Shown here one piece after another: positions 26,146 to 36,028 of a DNA stretch of 64,000 nucleotides. The DNA lies in contig NZ_CAUCSQ010000002.1 of assembly GCF_958445495.1 (NCBI RefSeq), forward strand, positions 62,001 to 126,000, in the 5' to 3' direction. Source of the stretch: an uncultured Bacteroides sp. (GTDB lineage: Bacteria > Bacteroidota > Bacteroidia > Bacteroidales > Bacteroidaceae). Position 1 is the first letter of the stretch; each line of letters begins with the position of its first letter. The translations under genes were made by a program, and so were the position numbers. The notes below the pieces were generated by a model. The model worked only from the letters and a program-made list of their open reading frames with translations, was not told the origin of the DNA and made no database searches.

Positions 26146-29013
26146 TTAAAATCCTATCTTCACACCGACTATCACACTTTTAGTCAACGGATTCGTCGCA
26201 CCGTAAGATTCGGGATCTGCCACATCAATGTGATCGAAACAGAGCAAATCCACTCCACGTACATACAATTTCGCACTGCCCAATATCTTTGTACGTTCCA
26301 TCAAACGCTTCGGGAAATTATAATAAACTTCCACATTACGCAGTTTCAAGAACGAACGGTCCGCCAGCCAGACTGTATTTGTCTGATAATTATTGGCATT
26401 ACTCTGCGAGCTCAACCGCGGATATCTGGCATTCTGATTGTCCGGCGTCCAACGGTTCTCATAATAATGCGTAGAAAGAGACGTATTGTTTATCAACGGC
26501 CAGAACATACTTTTCGTATTCAAGACTGCAGAATAATTGCCTGTTCCCTGAAACAGGACATCCATTCCCAAACCTTTCCATTCAGCACCCAGATGAAACG
26601 AATAGTAAATCTCCGGAGCCATCGTACTATACCCGATAGCCGTCACATCATTAGCATCAATCACTTTATCCCCATTCACGTCCCGATACTTGATATCACC
26701 TGGAACTACCGTACTGAAATTCTGTGGCAGACTACTTTCAACATCCGCCAAATCCTTGAAGAATCCTTCTGAAACCAAGCCATACACCTGATTCAAACGA
26801 TGCCCTGTCTGCCTCAAATTATCATATAAGCGTGGTTCTTCCATCTGTTCTTTGATTTCATTCCGGCTAAAGGCAAAGTTACCTCCCGCATTAACAATCC
26901 AATTGCCCGTCCGTTTCGTATAATCCAAACCGATTTCCGTACCCCAACTATCTACCACGCCGGCATTCTCATAAGGAGCGTCCAACCCCAAAACCGTTGA
27001 ATACTGTCCGTCAGTAGCCACCCAGATGTCTTTTCTCCGCTGATAATAGCCTTCCAGCGTCAGGTTCAACCCTTTAAACAACGTCGCATCCAAACCTACA
27101 TTGTATTTATAAGCCTTTTCATGGGTAGAATTCAAAGTAGCCAGACGATTAATATAGGTACTTCCGAAAGTAGACTCATAACCGGCGTCAAACAGATACC
27201 GCGTACCCGTAGTCGTATAAATCTGTTCCCAATAGTTATATACCGAATTATTACTTCCGTCTTTCGGCAAATAATCGGCATTAATGATACCGAACGAAGC
27301 CCGCAGTTTCAGCAAATCAATCCAGGAAACATCTTTCAGGAAATTTTCTTCGGAAAGTACCCAAGCAGCGGAAACCGTAGGCGAAAAGGCCCACTTATGT
27401 CCCGGAGCCAACAGGCTTGAAGCCGAACCTACCAAAGCCAAATCCACATAATAACGTCTGTCGAACCCGTAATGAGTGTACCACGACACGTTCTGACGGT
27501 AGATTGTAGTATTTACCCCGTAACTGTCACGATATTCATACTCCCACTTCAATTGCGAATAAAGGTCATGCTTGCCGAACGAACGATTATAATCAAAACC
27601 ACCGGAGAAGTTGAACTGGCGTGTCCAGTTGTTCGTATCCGCACCGCTCTCCATTTCACCCGGCGCACCGCCGCTGACAACCGTGTACGTCGGCCCGCCG
27701 GCACTGGCATCCTGCCAATTGGGCGTATATCCCCTGTAGGCGTACGTCTTGCTATGGTCTTCCCAGATGGAAGAATAATTGTCATAGGCCAAGCGGAAAC
27801 TGGCTCCCAAACCTTTCACCAGTCCGGATAAATCCTGCGACAACGTCAGGTCTGCCAGCAAACTGCGTGTATGTCCTTTACTATAAGCCGCTCCCTGTGA
27901 TTGCGCCACAGGATTCAATGTACCCGCCCAAGTGGCGCTTCCTCCCCACGAGCCGTCGTCCGACCGTATCGGAAAAGCAGCGGACGGTATCGAATACACC
28001 ATGTCCCAAAGGTCTGTACTGGAAGTTCCCGGACGACTCGATTCGGACAACGTACCGAGAATGTTCAGTTTCAATTTAGTAGTCCCCGTCAAATCAATGT
28101 CCAGATTCGTACGCAGATTGGCACTGGAATATTTATCCTGCGTGGAATAGCCGTCGTTCATATTGACATTGCCGACAAATCCCTTGTCTGTCATCAAGCC
28201 TAACATCGTGTAGTAACGGAACTTGGCTCCTCCACCCCTGAACTCAATATTGTACTTATTGGAAATTCCCATATTTCGGAAAGTCTCGTCAATCCAGTTT
28301 ACATTCGGGTAAAGATAAGGAAGCTGCGCATTAATATTAGCACCGATTCCATCTACTTTTCCATACCGGAAAGCATTGATTTCATTCGGGGTATAACGCG
28401 CTCCCAATCCTTCATAGCCACGCGCTTCATTCACCGCCTCCGCATAAGTGGCGGCATCGACAAATTCAGGACGGCGTGACTGAAAGTTTACCACATGGTC
28501 ATAGGTGAACTTTATTTCCCTTGAATTGTATTTTCCGCGTTTGGTAGTTACCAATATGGCACCGTTGATTCCTTTGTATCCGTATAACGCCACGGCAGCA
28601 GCGTCTTTCAAAACAGATACCGATTCTACTTCTTCCGGGGATACCAGGCTCATATCACGTTCCAGCCCATCCACCAAAATCAGTGGAGAACTGCTTGACA
28701 GGCTCTGCAACCCGCGCACATAAAAAGTAGGCTCCGTACTGGAATAATTGCCAGCATTCTGCAAAGTTGTCAATCCCAGTCCCTGTCCAAAAAGAGAATT
28801 GGAAATATCCTTTGAAGCTCTCTTGTCAAATTCCTCATTATAAACGGTAGAAACGGATGCAGTCGATTCATGGCGGCTGAATGTCCGGTTAGCTCCTACA
28901 TCTACAGTGGCAGAGTCTTTAAACATCCTTCCGTTATTGTCCGTATTCTGTGCTCCTGCCGGCATACCCAGAGATGCCAACAGAGCCAGTACCAGCATTT
29001 TATTATTTTTCAT
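26146..29013 (-). CDS. SusC-like TonB-dependent outer-membrane transporter (pair 2), short N terminus
   Basis: 955 residues with a signal peptide (GMPAGAQ, about residue 21). The plug domain is seen with FYVRGLQSLSSSSPLILVDGLERDM and VSVLKDAAAVALYGYKGINGAILVTTKRGK, then a long beta-barrel ending in VIVGVKIGF. Unlike most SusC proteins it has no carboxypeptidase-regulatory-like (Ig) domain between signal and plug: only about 50 residues precede the plug. The gene is full length otherwise, with the upstream SusD stop 37 bases before its ATG, so this is not a truncation by the reading frame. TonB-energised import of large oligosaccharides. Confidence 0.95.
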   Translation of the reverse strand: MKNNKMLVLALLASLGMPAGAQNTDNNGRMFKDSATVDVGANRTFSRHESTASVSTVYNEEFDKRASKDISNSLFGQGLGLTTLQNAGNYSSTEPTFYVRGLQSLSSSSPLILVDGLERDMSLVSPEEVESVSVLKDAAAVALYGYKGINGAILVTTKRGKYNSREIKFTYDHVVNFQSRRPEFVDAATYAEAVNEARGYEGLGARYTPNEINAFRYGKVDGIGANINAQLPYLYPNVNWIDETFRNMGISNKYNIEFRGGGAKFRYYTMLGLMTDKGFVGNVNMNDGYSTQDKYSSANLRTNLDIDLTGTTKLKLNILGTLSESSRPGTSSTDLWDMVYSIPSAAFPIRSDDGSWGGSATWAGTLNPVAQSQGAAYSKGHTRSLLADLTLSQDLSGLVKGLGASFRLAYDNYSSIWEDHSKTYAYRGYTPNWQDASAGGPTYTVVSGGAPGEMESGADTNNWTRQFNFSGGFDYNRSFGKHDLYSQLKWEYEYRDSYGVNTTIYRQNVSWYTHYGFDRRYYVDLALVGSASSLLAPGHKWAFSPTVSAAWVLSEENFLKDVSWIDLLKLRASFGIINADYLPKDGSNNSVYNYWEQIYTTTGTRYLFDAGYESTFGSTYINRLATLNSTHEKAYKYNVGLDATLFKGLNLTLEGYYQRRKDIWVATDGQYSTVLGLDAPYENAGVVDSWGTEIGLDYTKRTGNWIVNAGGNFAFSRNEIKEQMEEPRLYDNLRQTGHRLNQVYGLVSEGFFKDLADVESSLPQNFSTVVPGDIKYRDVNGDKVIDANDVTAIGYSTMAPEIYYSFHLGAEWKGLGMDVLFQGTGNYSAVLNTKSMFWPLINNTSLSTHYYENRWTPDNQNARYPRLSSQSNANNYQTNTVWLADRSFLKLRNVEVYYNFPKRLMERTKILGSAKLYVRGVDLLCFDHIDVADPESYGATNPLTKSVIVGVKIGF

Positions 29014-29050
29014 ATCACTGTTCTAATGTCAATTTTACTCATGTTTTTCA

Positions 29051-31078
29051 TCACCATCCGGGGTTCTGAACCAAACCATACCCTTTGTTGATTTCACTTT
29101 GAGGGAACGGGGACAAATACCATTTCGGATCGAATCCTTGCGTCCACCAGATTCGGGCTCTATTGTGTAATGTAAACTTCTCATACTCGAACTTCGTAGG
29201 TTGTAAAGCCCCTTTATTCTTACCATACTGGTCTGTACCGTCTCTCCACGGCTTTTCGATACGATTGCCGTCATCATCCAGGCGATAAATCAACAAACCA
29301 TGCAAAGGAGTCTCAAAACGGTCTGCACGTTTGTAACGTTTCAAATCAAAATAACGGCTGTCTTCCATCCCCAACTCACAAGCGCGTTCCCGAAGAATTT
29401 CCTCTAACAAGGCATCCTTGTCGGAAGTGACTTCCGGACAGAAATTCTCCAATTTGTCCAATCCTACACGAGCACGGACCTTATTCACCCATTTCAATGC
29501 TTCCGTAAAATTTCCTTCGGACTGTAACAAAGCTTCCGCATAAGTCAGATAGAGGTCGGACAAACGGAGATATACCCAATGTATGGGTTGGCGTTGATAA
29601 TCGCTATCGCTCAGATAATACTTCATATTATCATAACCGGTGGCAAAACGTCCGGTCTCCAAATTGGAATTCGTACCGGCATCCGTACCTCCTACCCAAA
29701 GTTCATACGGGTCACCACTCATGACAGGAGCCGACCATCCCAGATTTTCGGGAATATTGTTGATAATGGCGGATTCATATAAACGGGGGTCACGAGTCAA
29801 TTCAATATTGGAAAGTGTCTGCTCTCCGTCGGCAAACTCACCTTTCAGGAACATCTCGTCCAATTTTCCTTCCGCCTCAGTTTCATCCCAGTCAAACGGC
29901 CTCCCGTCACTCCAAGGAAACATTTCCACATACTCCTGTGTCGGAGTGTACGAATTACGTCCGTTATTACACCACGTACGCCAGATATAAGTCGTAGAAC
30001 CGCCGGGACGCTCATATCCCGCCACACGTACAGAATGCAATACTTCAGGACTTTCGAGCCTGATATATCCCATACGGTAAGCATATCGATATTCGGCAGG
30101 AGTCGGATTAGCTCCCGTGGCCTGTTGCAACTCATAAAAACGATTTGCCTCTATGGCATTGAAAAACTGCCTGCAATATTCCAGGCACTTGTCCCACAAA
30201 TCAGAACGTTTACTTCCATACCATACCAAGCGCTGTTGTTCCGCTTCACTGTATCCGCCAGCATATCCCTGAGTATCGTTAAATAAAGGAGAGGCTGCAA
30301 ACTGCCAAATCTTGCACCGCAATGCCATAGCTCCCGCCAACGTCCAATGCCCGCCGTCAGAAGTTGCATCAGCCCCTTCGTAAGCCCACTTCAGACCGCC
30401 GGAATAAATTGCGTCCTCCAACATCTTATCCATATAATTCACCGTTTCTTCAACCGTTGCACGCGGCATCGAGTAGTCGGATTCCGTTCCGGTAAACGAA
30501 GCGTAAATGAGCGGCAAACCTCCGTAATGACGGAACATGTCAAAATAGCGGGCAGCTATCAAGCATTTCGCTTCCGCCTTCATTTGTATTTTTTCCTCAT
30601 CGCTCATGCCGGGCACTTTGTCTACATTCTCCAACAAAAGCCAGCACCAGCGTACAGTTTGCCACACCACTTCACGGGTAAATCCGAAAATATCCCCCCG
30701 TACTTTGCCACTGTCATTATCGCTTGCAGTATGTGTACCGCTATAATAATTATTATAGATTGTAGTTGCCGAGTAATGAAGTTGCCAGCAGTCTGTCAAT
30801 GCATCGAATTTTCCCGTATAAGGATTGGAAGAATCGGGAAAATCATCAACGTTAGAATTCACATAAGGTAATCCGTAATATTGACGGCTATAGCAAGTGT
30901 TTAAAAACTGGCGGGTATAAGTGACACTGTTGAACACAGTATCCTGCGTAGCGGCTCCGCCCGGCGCTTTTTCAAGAAAACTATTGCCGAATTTAATTTC
31001 GTCCACGCAAGACGTAGTTCCCGCACAAAGCATCCCTCCCATCATTGCTCCGACAAGCCATTTATATTTTTGTTTCAT
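29051..31078 (-). CDS. SusD-like surface glycan-binding lipoprotein (pair 1)
   Basis: 675 residues, larger than the second SusD. Lipoprotein signal ending TTSC (Cys24), then VDEIKFGNSFLEKAPGG. SusD landmarks: AEAKCLIAARYFDMFRHYGGLPLIYASF, the RCKIWQFAASPLFND helix, and the C-terminal LLEEILRERACELGMEDSRYFDLKRYK and SPFPQSEINKGYGLVQNPGW. Starts 23 bases after its SusC partner. The large size suggests an added loop region that may widen substrate contacts. Confidence 0.96.
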   Translation of the reverse strand: MKQKYKWLVGAMMGGMLCAGTTSCVDEIKFGNSFLEKAPGGAATQDTVFNSVTYTRQFLNTCYSRQYYGLPYVNSNVDDFPDSSNPYTGKFDALTDCWQLHYSATTIYNNYYSGTHTASDNDSGKVRGDIFGFTREVVWQTVRWCWLLLENVDKVPGMSDEEKIQMKAEAKCLIAARYFDMFRHYGGLPLIYASFTGTESDYSMPRATVEETVNYMDKMLEDAIYSGGLKWAYEGADATSDGGHWTLAGAMALRCKIWQFAASPLFNDTQGYAGGYSEAEQQRLVWYGSKRSDLWDKCLEYCRQFFNAIEANRFYELQQATGANPTPAEYRYAYRMGYIRLESPEVLHSVRVAGYERPGGSTTYIWRTWCNNGRNSYTPTQEYVEMFPWSDGRPFDWDETEAEGKLDEMFLKGEFADGEQTLSNIELTRDPRLYESAIINNIPENLGWSAPVMSGDPYELWVGGTDAGTNSNLETGRFATGYDNMKYYLSDSDYQRQPIHWVYLRLSDLYLTYAEALLQSEGNFTEALKWVNKVRARVGLDKLENFCPEVTSDKDALLEEILRERACELGMEDSRYFDLKRYKRADRFETPLHGLLIYRLDDDGNRIEKPWRDGTDQYGKNKGALQPTKFEYEKFTLHNRARIWWTQGFDPKWYLSPFPQSEINKGYGLVQNPGW

Positions 31079-31101
31079 AATTATCAGTCTTTAAATCGAT
31101 G

Positions 31102-34100
31102 TTAAAATCCCAATTTCAAACCCAAAGTATATGTTTTTGTCAACGGATATGACGGCGCATTACTTGCTCTGGCTTCCGGGTCTCCCCACAAATAGGGAGT
31201 AAGCGTCCATAGGTTGTAACCGCTAAACGACAATTGACAGGTACTCATTCCTAACTTTTTCATCCAAGGGAATTGAAAATTATAAGAAACAGTCAATGTT
31301 TTCAGACGCAGGTACTTGGCATCTTTTTCATACAAAGTGGAAGTAGAATAATTGTTGCCCGAACGGTCTTGCGTCGCACGCGGATATTCCGCATCCTGAG
31401 AAGGATTTTCCGGTGTCCACGTATTTGTCAAGTGATAGGCAAGCAAGCCACCCGCCGTATTACCGGTACTGGAAACAAACGGCTGGCGGAACACATCCGA
31501 AATCATACGGCTCACATTCCATGCTCCCGTCCATTGCGTATTCACTTCCAAGTTTTTCCAGGCAAAACCGAGGTTCATGCCGACCATATATTCCGGATCA
31601 TCTGTAAACCCGTAATCATAACTCATATCATTCGCATCAATTTTACGGTCGCCATTCAAGTCCACATAAACGGCATCGCCGTTTTGCAAAGTCACCGAAT
31701 GGGTGGGGAACGGACGATTGAACGTCTGCTCATATAAATCGGGAGTCTGCTCATCATAATAACGCCAAAAAACATACTGGCTGCGCGCACCGATACGATG
31801 TCCTTTCGAATACAAATAATCGTAATTCTGCGGCGCTTCCTTACGTTCTATGATTTCATTCTGGTTATAAGACAGATTAACACCTGCCCAATAGCGGAAA
31901 TTATCACCGATTTTATCGTTCCATTTCAGTGAAAGCTCCCATCCCCAGTTATTTACCTCACCCATATTAGAGAAGGGTGGGGCAAAACCTAAGATGCTGG
32001 GTGCCGTTCCGTCTTGCAAAAGAATATCCCACCGATGTTCTCTATAATATTCAAACGTAGCAGACAAACGGTCATTAAAAAAATTAATATCCACTCCATA
32101 ATTCTGCTTGAACGCTTTTTCCCACGTCACATTCGCATTATTTATCGCCCATTCGTGTGCTCCCAAACTGACGGTAGAAGTCGTTCCTCCTTGTCCGAAA
32201 AGGTATCCGTAAGACGATTGTATCTGGCTAAGATTGCCACTGCCATAACCGGAATTGCTGACATATCCGTTCAGATTGACATGGTAAGGGTTGGATGTGT
32301 ACATAAAACGGGAACCGTCTGCAAGCTTATCATTACCGACCAGACCAAAACTGGCACGCAATTTAAGGAAACTAGCCACCGGTTTCACCGGCTGGAACCA
32401 TTTTTCCTCACTGACTACCCATCCGACGGAAGCTGCGGGAAAAAGAGCAAAACGTTTATCCGGAGCAAAGTTCTCCGACCCGTTATAACCCATATTCGCC
32501 TCAACCATATAGCGGTTTTTCCAGTCATACGTAATACGTCCCACCAATCCGACATATCCTCGCGGAATACTCGGATACTCTTTCAGGTAATATTCTTTCG
32601 ACTGGTTATAAAGTACCAGTGCGCCTACATTATGATTGCCGAACGAACGATTATAATTCATTCCGACTTCCATATACCAGTTACGCGCTTTTCCCCGGGT
32701 TACACCGTAGCTTACATTCGTATATTTACTGCCGTCTACCGGACGGAGCCCTACACTTCCGTCATTCTGTAATACCGGATTATAGGTCATCTCAGTTCCT
32801 CCGGACAAATTCTTGTTGACAGTAAAAGAACTGTTGTAAGAACCTTTCAATTTAAGGGTAAGCCCTTTCGTGATAAAATCTAATTTCTGATCTAAAATAA
32901 GGTCGGCATTCAATGAATTATTGCTACTGTGGGCAGCTCCGCCTCCATAATAGGTAAAGGGGTCGGCATCACCGACAAAAGGCAGGCTCAATCCGTCGGA
33001 CTGTGAATCCGTGGTGCTATATACCAATTTATTATCTACAAAACCGGCACTTCTGAACGGAGTGGAGTAATAGATATTCTTAACCATTCCCGACGACCCT
33101 TGACTGGTACGCGGCTTTTCCGAAGAGTTGACGTTTCCCGCCACATTGAACGAAATAGTAGTCGTTTTTGTCACGTCGATATCCAGATTACTCCGGTAGT
33201 TGAAACGGCGATACTGGTAACTGATGCCGTAAGGCAGATTAAATTCGTTGAAAAGTCCTCCTTGCGTATAAGCTCCCGCCGAAATGAAATAACGTACCTT
33301 GTCCGTACCTCCGGAAATATTCAGATTGTGCTGGCTCTGCAAAGTGGCATCTCCCATGATATAATCCACCCAGTTGAAACTCGGAAAACGAATGGGGTCG
33401 GAACCGTCCCGGAATTTCTGTATCACCCCGTCGCTGAATGCCGGCGCCTTACCATCATTGGCTAACATTTGGTTATAAAACATGGCATACTCATACGAAT
33501 TAGCAGTTTCCACCATTTTCGTAGGTGTCTGTACAGAGGCGGAAGTCGTAAATGATATTTTCGCTTTCCCTTCTTTACCGCGCTTAGTCGTAATCAAGAT
33601 AACTCCATTAGCGCCACGTACCCCGAAAACAGCAGTAGCGGAAGCATCCTTCAAGATTGAAATGGATTCTATTTCATTCGGATCTATATCATTCATGCTA
33701 CGTTCTACGCCGTCTACCTGGATTAGCGGAGAAGAGTCTCCCCAGGTTGCCTTACCACGGATAAAAACCTCGGCAGCATCTGACCCCGGTTCACCGGAAG
33801 TTTGCACGGTAGTCAAACCGGCCATCTGGCCTCCCAATACATTAGATACGGAACCGATGGAAGTACGTGTCAAGGCTTCGGTCTTTACGCTTGCCACAGC
33901 ACCCGTCATCGTCACCTTTTTTTGTACGCCATAGGCAACAATCTCTACTTCCTGTAAAGCAGTGGCGTCTTCCGACAAAACCACCTTCATATTATTTTGA
34001 GCCGTCACAACCTGCTCCGTATATCCGATAAAGGATATTTTTAACTTTGCTCCCGCCTTTGCACTGATTTTAAATACACCATCGATATCCGTAATAGTAC

Positions 34101-34308
34101 CGACGGTAGTGCCCTCGACGAGTACATTGGCTCCGATTACCGGTTCGCCCTTGTCGTCTACCACTGTTCCCTTGATGAGACCCTGCTGCTGAACGATATC
34201 GACAGCCGCAGCGGCCTGTCCTTGATAACCGAAAGCCGGAATCAAGGCGAAAGAGAAAAACAAGGCGACAGGTAAAGTTGTTCCTTTTATTAAGTTTTTC
34301 TTATTCAT
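31102..34308 (-). CDS. SusC-like TonB-dependent outer-membrane transporter (pair 1)
   Basis: 1068 residues. Signal peptide, then the carboxypeptidase-regulatory-like domain (GLIKGTVVDDKGEPVIGANVLVEGTTVGTI, about residues 43-115), the linker VEIVAYGVQKK, the plug (TTVQTSGEPGSDAAEVFIRG, ISILKDASATAVFGVRGANGVILITTKRG), and the barrel ending with YTLGLKLGF. Imports RG-I oligosaccharides across the outer membrane using TonB-ExbBD. Third gene in the operon behind two fimbrillin-like lipoproteins. Confidence 0.97.
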   Translation of the reverse strand: MNKKNLIKGTTLPVALFFSFALIPAFGYQGQAAAAVDIVQQQGLIKGTVVDDKGEPVIGANVLVEGTTVGTITDIDGVFKISAKAGAKLKISFIGYTEQVVTAQNNMKVVLSEDATALQEVEIVAYGVQKKVTMTGAVASVKTEALTRTSIGSVSNVLGGQMAGLTTVQTSGEPGSDAAEVFIRGKATWGDSSPLIQVDGVERSMNDIDPNEIESISILKDASATAVFGVRGANGVILITTKRGKEGKAKISFTTSASVQTPTKMVETANSYEYAMFYNQMLANDGKAPAFSDGVIQKFRDGSDPIRFPSFNWVDYIMGDATLQSQHNLNISGGTDKVRYFISAGAYTQGGLFNEFNLPYGISYQYRRFNYRSNLDIDVTKTTTISFNVAGNVNSSEKPRTSQGSSGMVKNIYYSTPFRSAGFVDNKLVYSTTDSQSDGLSLPFVGDADPFTYYGGGAAHSSNNSLNADLILDQKLDFITKGLTLKLKGSYNSSFTVNKNLSGGTEMTYNPVLQNDGSVGLRPVDGSKYTNVSYGVTRGKARNWYMEVGMNYNRSFGNHNVGALVLYNQSKEYYLKEYPSIPRGYVGLVGRITYDWKNRYMVEANMGYNGSENFAPDKRFALFPAASVGWVVSEEKWFQPVKPVASFLKLRASFGLVGNDKLADGSRFMYTSNPYHVNLNGYVSNSGYGSGNLSQIQSSYGYLFGQGGTTSTVSLGAHEWAINNANVTWEKAFKQNYGVDINFFNDRLSATFEYYREHRWDILLQDGTAPSILGFAPPFSNMGEVNNWGWELSLKWNDKIGDNFRYWAGVNLSYNQNEIIERKEAPQNYDYLYSKGHRIGARSQYVFWRYYDEQTPDLYEQTFNRPFPTHSVTLQNGDAVYVDLNGDRKIDANDMSYDYGFTDDPEYMVGMNLGFAWKNLEVNTQWTGAWNVSRMISDVFRQPFVSSTGNTAGGLLAYHLTNTWTPENPSQDAEYPRATQDRSGNNYSTSTLYEKDAKYLRLKTLTVSYNFQFPWMKKLGMSTCQLSFSGYNLWTLTPYLWGDPEARASNAPSYPLTKTYTLGLKLGF

Positions 34309-34343
34309 ATATTCCTATTTTCATGATAGAGAAGTACAGAGGT

Positions 34344-35963
34344 TTAAAAAGCAAGCATCAAACGGCACAGTTTTCCACCGGAACCCCGTTCACGCATCGT
34401 TATGTCCTGGCCGTTTTCTGTTAGTTTATGATACCACATATGAGTCGTACTGCGTTCATTACTGCTAAAATATCCGCCGTTATCCGTTGACAACGCTGTT
34501 CCTTGTGCGGCGGCAATGCTTGAGTTAATGGCAGTCAGTCCCTTGGCTACCTCTTCCAGCTCTACCGTACTGGGGATATACCAATCTGTCACCATGGAAG
34601 GCACATCGACTTCCAAACGATAATTCAGAATCTGGTTATATGCGTTATCACACGGGTACTGCCGGATATTTTCATAACAATAAGTCAGCAAGAATGTATT
34701 GTTATATCCTAAAAATCCCGGAGTAGCGACATAAGCAGCCCCTCCTTTATTAGATTCATTAAAATTACTTACAAGCCGGTTTTGCCATTCTTCGTCAGTC
34801 CCAAACCAATCGCCGAACAGTGCATCCGCTGTTCCTGTTGACGGATTCTTGTTTCCCCATTGAAAAGCAGCATCACCGGTATTATCCAAAGCAATAACCA
34901 AACCATGTTTACAATCCGGATAATCATTACGCAAAATATCATTCGTCTCCGTATAAGTACCCGGAACCATTACAGAAGGTTGGGGATTCCCCACATAGCA
35001 TACAATGCCGATTACATTATCCGGAACACTTTGTTCGTCCTTACTCACGATAGAACCGTCCGCACAATAATAATCCCCTATCGCTAAAGTATATTCTTTC
35101 CGATTTGCATCATTAATCGTATATACTTTGGCAACTCCTTTATTTAAAGTGGCGGTTGCTGTATAAACCATCTCTTTCACTCCTGTATAGTTCCCCTCAA
35201 TAGTGACTTCCGTTTCAGGTTTTACCAAAAAACGGTAAGTATCCGTACTTTCCTGGTAATATGGAACAGCCTCATCACCATTCAGAGTGAAAGTCCCGTT
35301 AACAATCGGCAATTCATAATCGTCAAGGGTCACATCCGTATTAGCAAAATCATAAACCAGTTTGGGCATCTTCAATACAACCAATGCCATGCGGTGTTCC
35401 ATCGTAAATTTGATTTCTCCCTTAAAACGGTTATCTACCACAGCACTGCTGGAACTTGTCATTAAATCATATTTCGTATATTCTTCACCTTCCTGGTTAT
35501 TGTCCGGTTTCCATTCATTTACATACTCCGCAAACGGATCACCACCGTCAGCCAAAGCAGCCTGTGCATCAAATTTCACATTTTGACTATACGGATAATA
35601 TGCATAAAACTTCATCTTACCGAATTCCGTCCCTTTATACTCGATAATCTTTCCACCGTCATCCAGAACCCAATTACCGCCTTTCATTGTGAATTTCCGG
35701 TTATTGATATCATCCACCACCATTCCATTGTCTACTCCGAAGATACCAATCGCATCTCCTTCTACAAATTCGGTAGCATACTCGTTTTCAACGGCACGTG
35801 TTCCCGGAGTGGCATTAAGGAATCCATTGTCGGATACGCTAATCCGGAAACCGGCGGAAGACACTCCATCGGTCATTTTATTTAACTCTTCTTCTTGTGA
35901 GCAGGAAAAAAGGCTGGCAGCTCCTGCAATTAAAAGCATTGATATATAATTATATACTTTCAT
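34344..35963 (-). CDS. Fimbrillin-family (Mfa-like) lipoprotein, candidate surface glycan-binding protein
   Basis: 539 residues. Lipobox LFSC (Cys21) followed by SQEEEL, a surface-export-like acidic stretch. The mature part starts as in fimbrillins (GFRISVSDNGFLN...TRA, FVEGDAIGIFGV, FYAYYPYSQ), with the MEHRMALVVLKMPK strand near residue 195. The last 150 residues resemble the tip-type ending of the family (WYIPSTVELEEVAKGL, then GGYFSSNE and CRLMLAF). Placed directly upstream of SusC, where other loci carry SusE-type surface glycan-binding proteins, it is likely to bind RG-I rather than build a fimbria; that function is inference. Confidence 0.8.
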   Translation of the reverse strand: MKVYNYISMLLIAGAASLFSCSQEEELNKMTDGVSSAGFRISVSDNGFLNATPGTRAVENEYATEFVEGDAIGIFGVDNGMVVDDINNRKFTMKGGNWVLDDGGKIIEYKGTEFGKMKFYAYYPYSQNVKFDAQAALADGGDPFAEYVNEWKPDNNQEGEEYTKYDLMTSSSSAVVDNRFKGEIKFTMEHRMALVVLKMPKLVYDFANTDVTLDDYELPIVNGTFTLNGDEAVPYYQESTDTYRFLVKPETEVTIEGNYTGVKEMVYTATATLNKGVAKVYTINDANRKEYTLAIGDYYCADGSIVSKDEQSVPDNVIGIVCYVGNPQPSVMVPGTYTETNDILRNDYPDCKHGLVIALDNTGDAAFQWGNKNPSTGTADALFGDWFGTDEEWQNRLVSNFNESNKGGAAYVATPGFLGYNNTFLLTYCYENIRQYPCDNAYNQILNYRLEVDVPSMVTDWYIPSTVELEEVAKGLTAINSSIAAAQGTALSTDNGGYFSSNERSTTHMWYHKLTENGQDITMRERGSGGKLCRLMLAF

Positions 35964-36028
35964 ATTCGTATGTTCAGTTTATTGAATGATTAATTTTTAG
36001 ATATAAATTAGATATGGAAGGCTAACGG

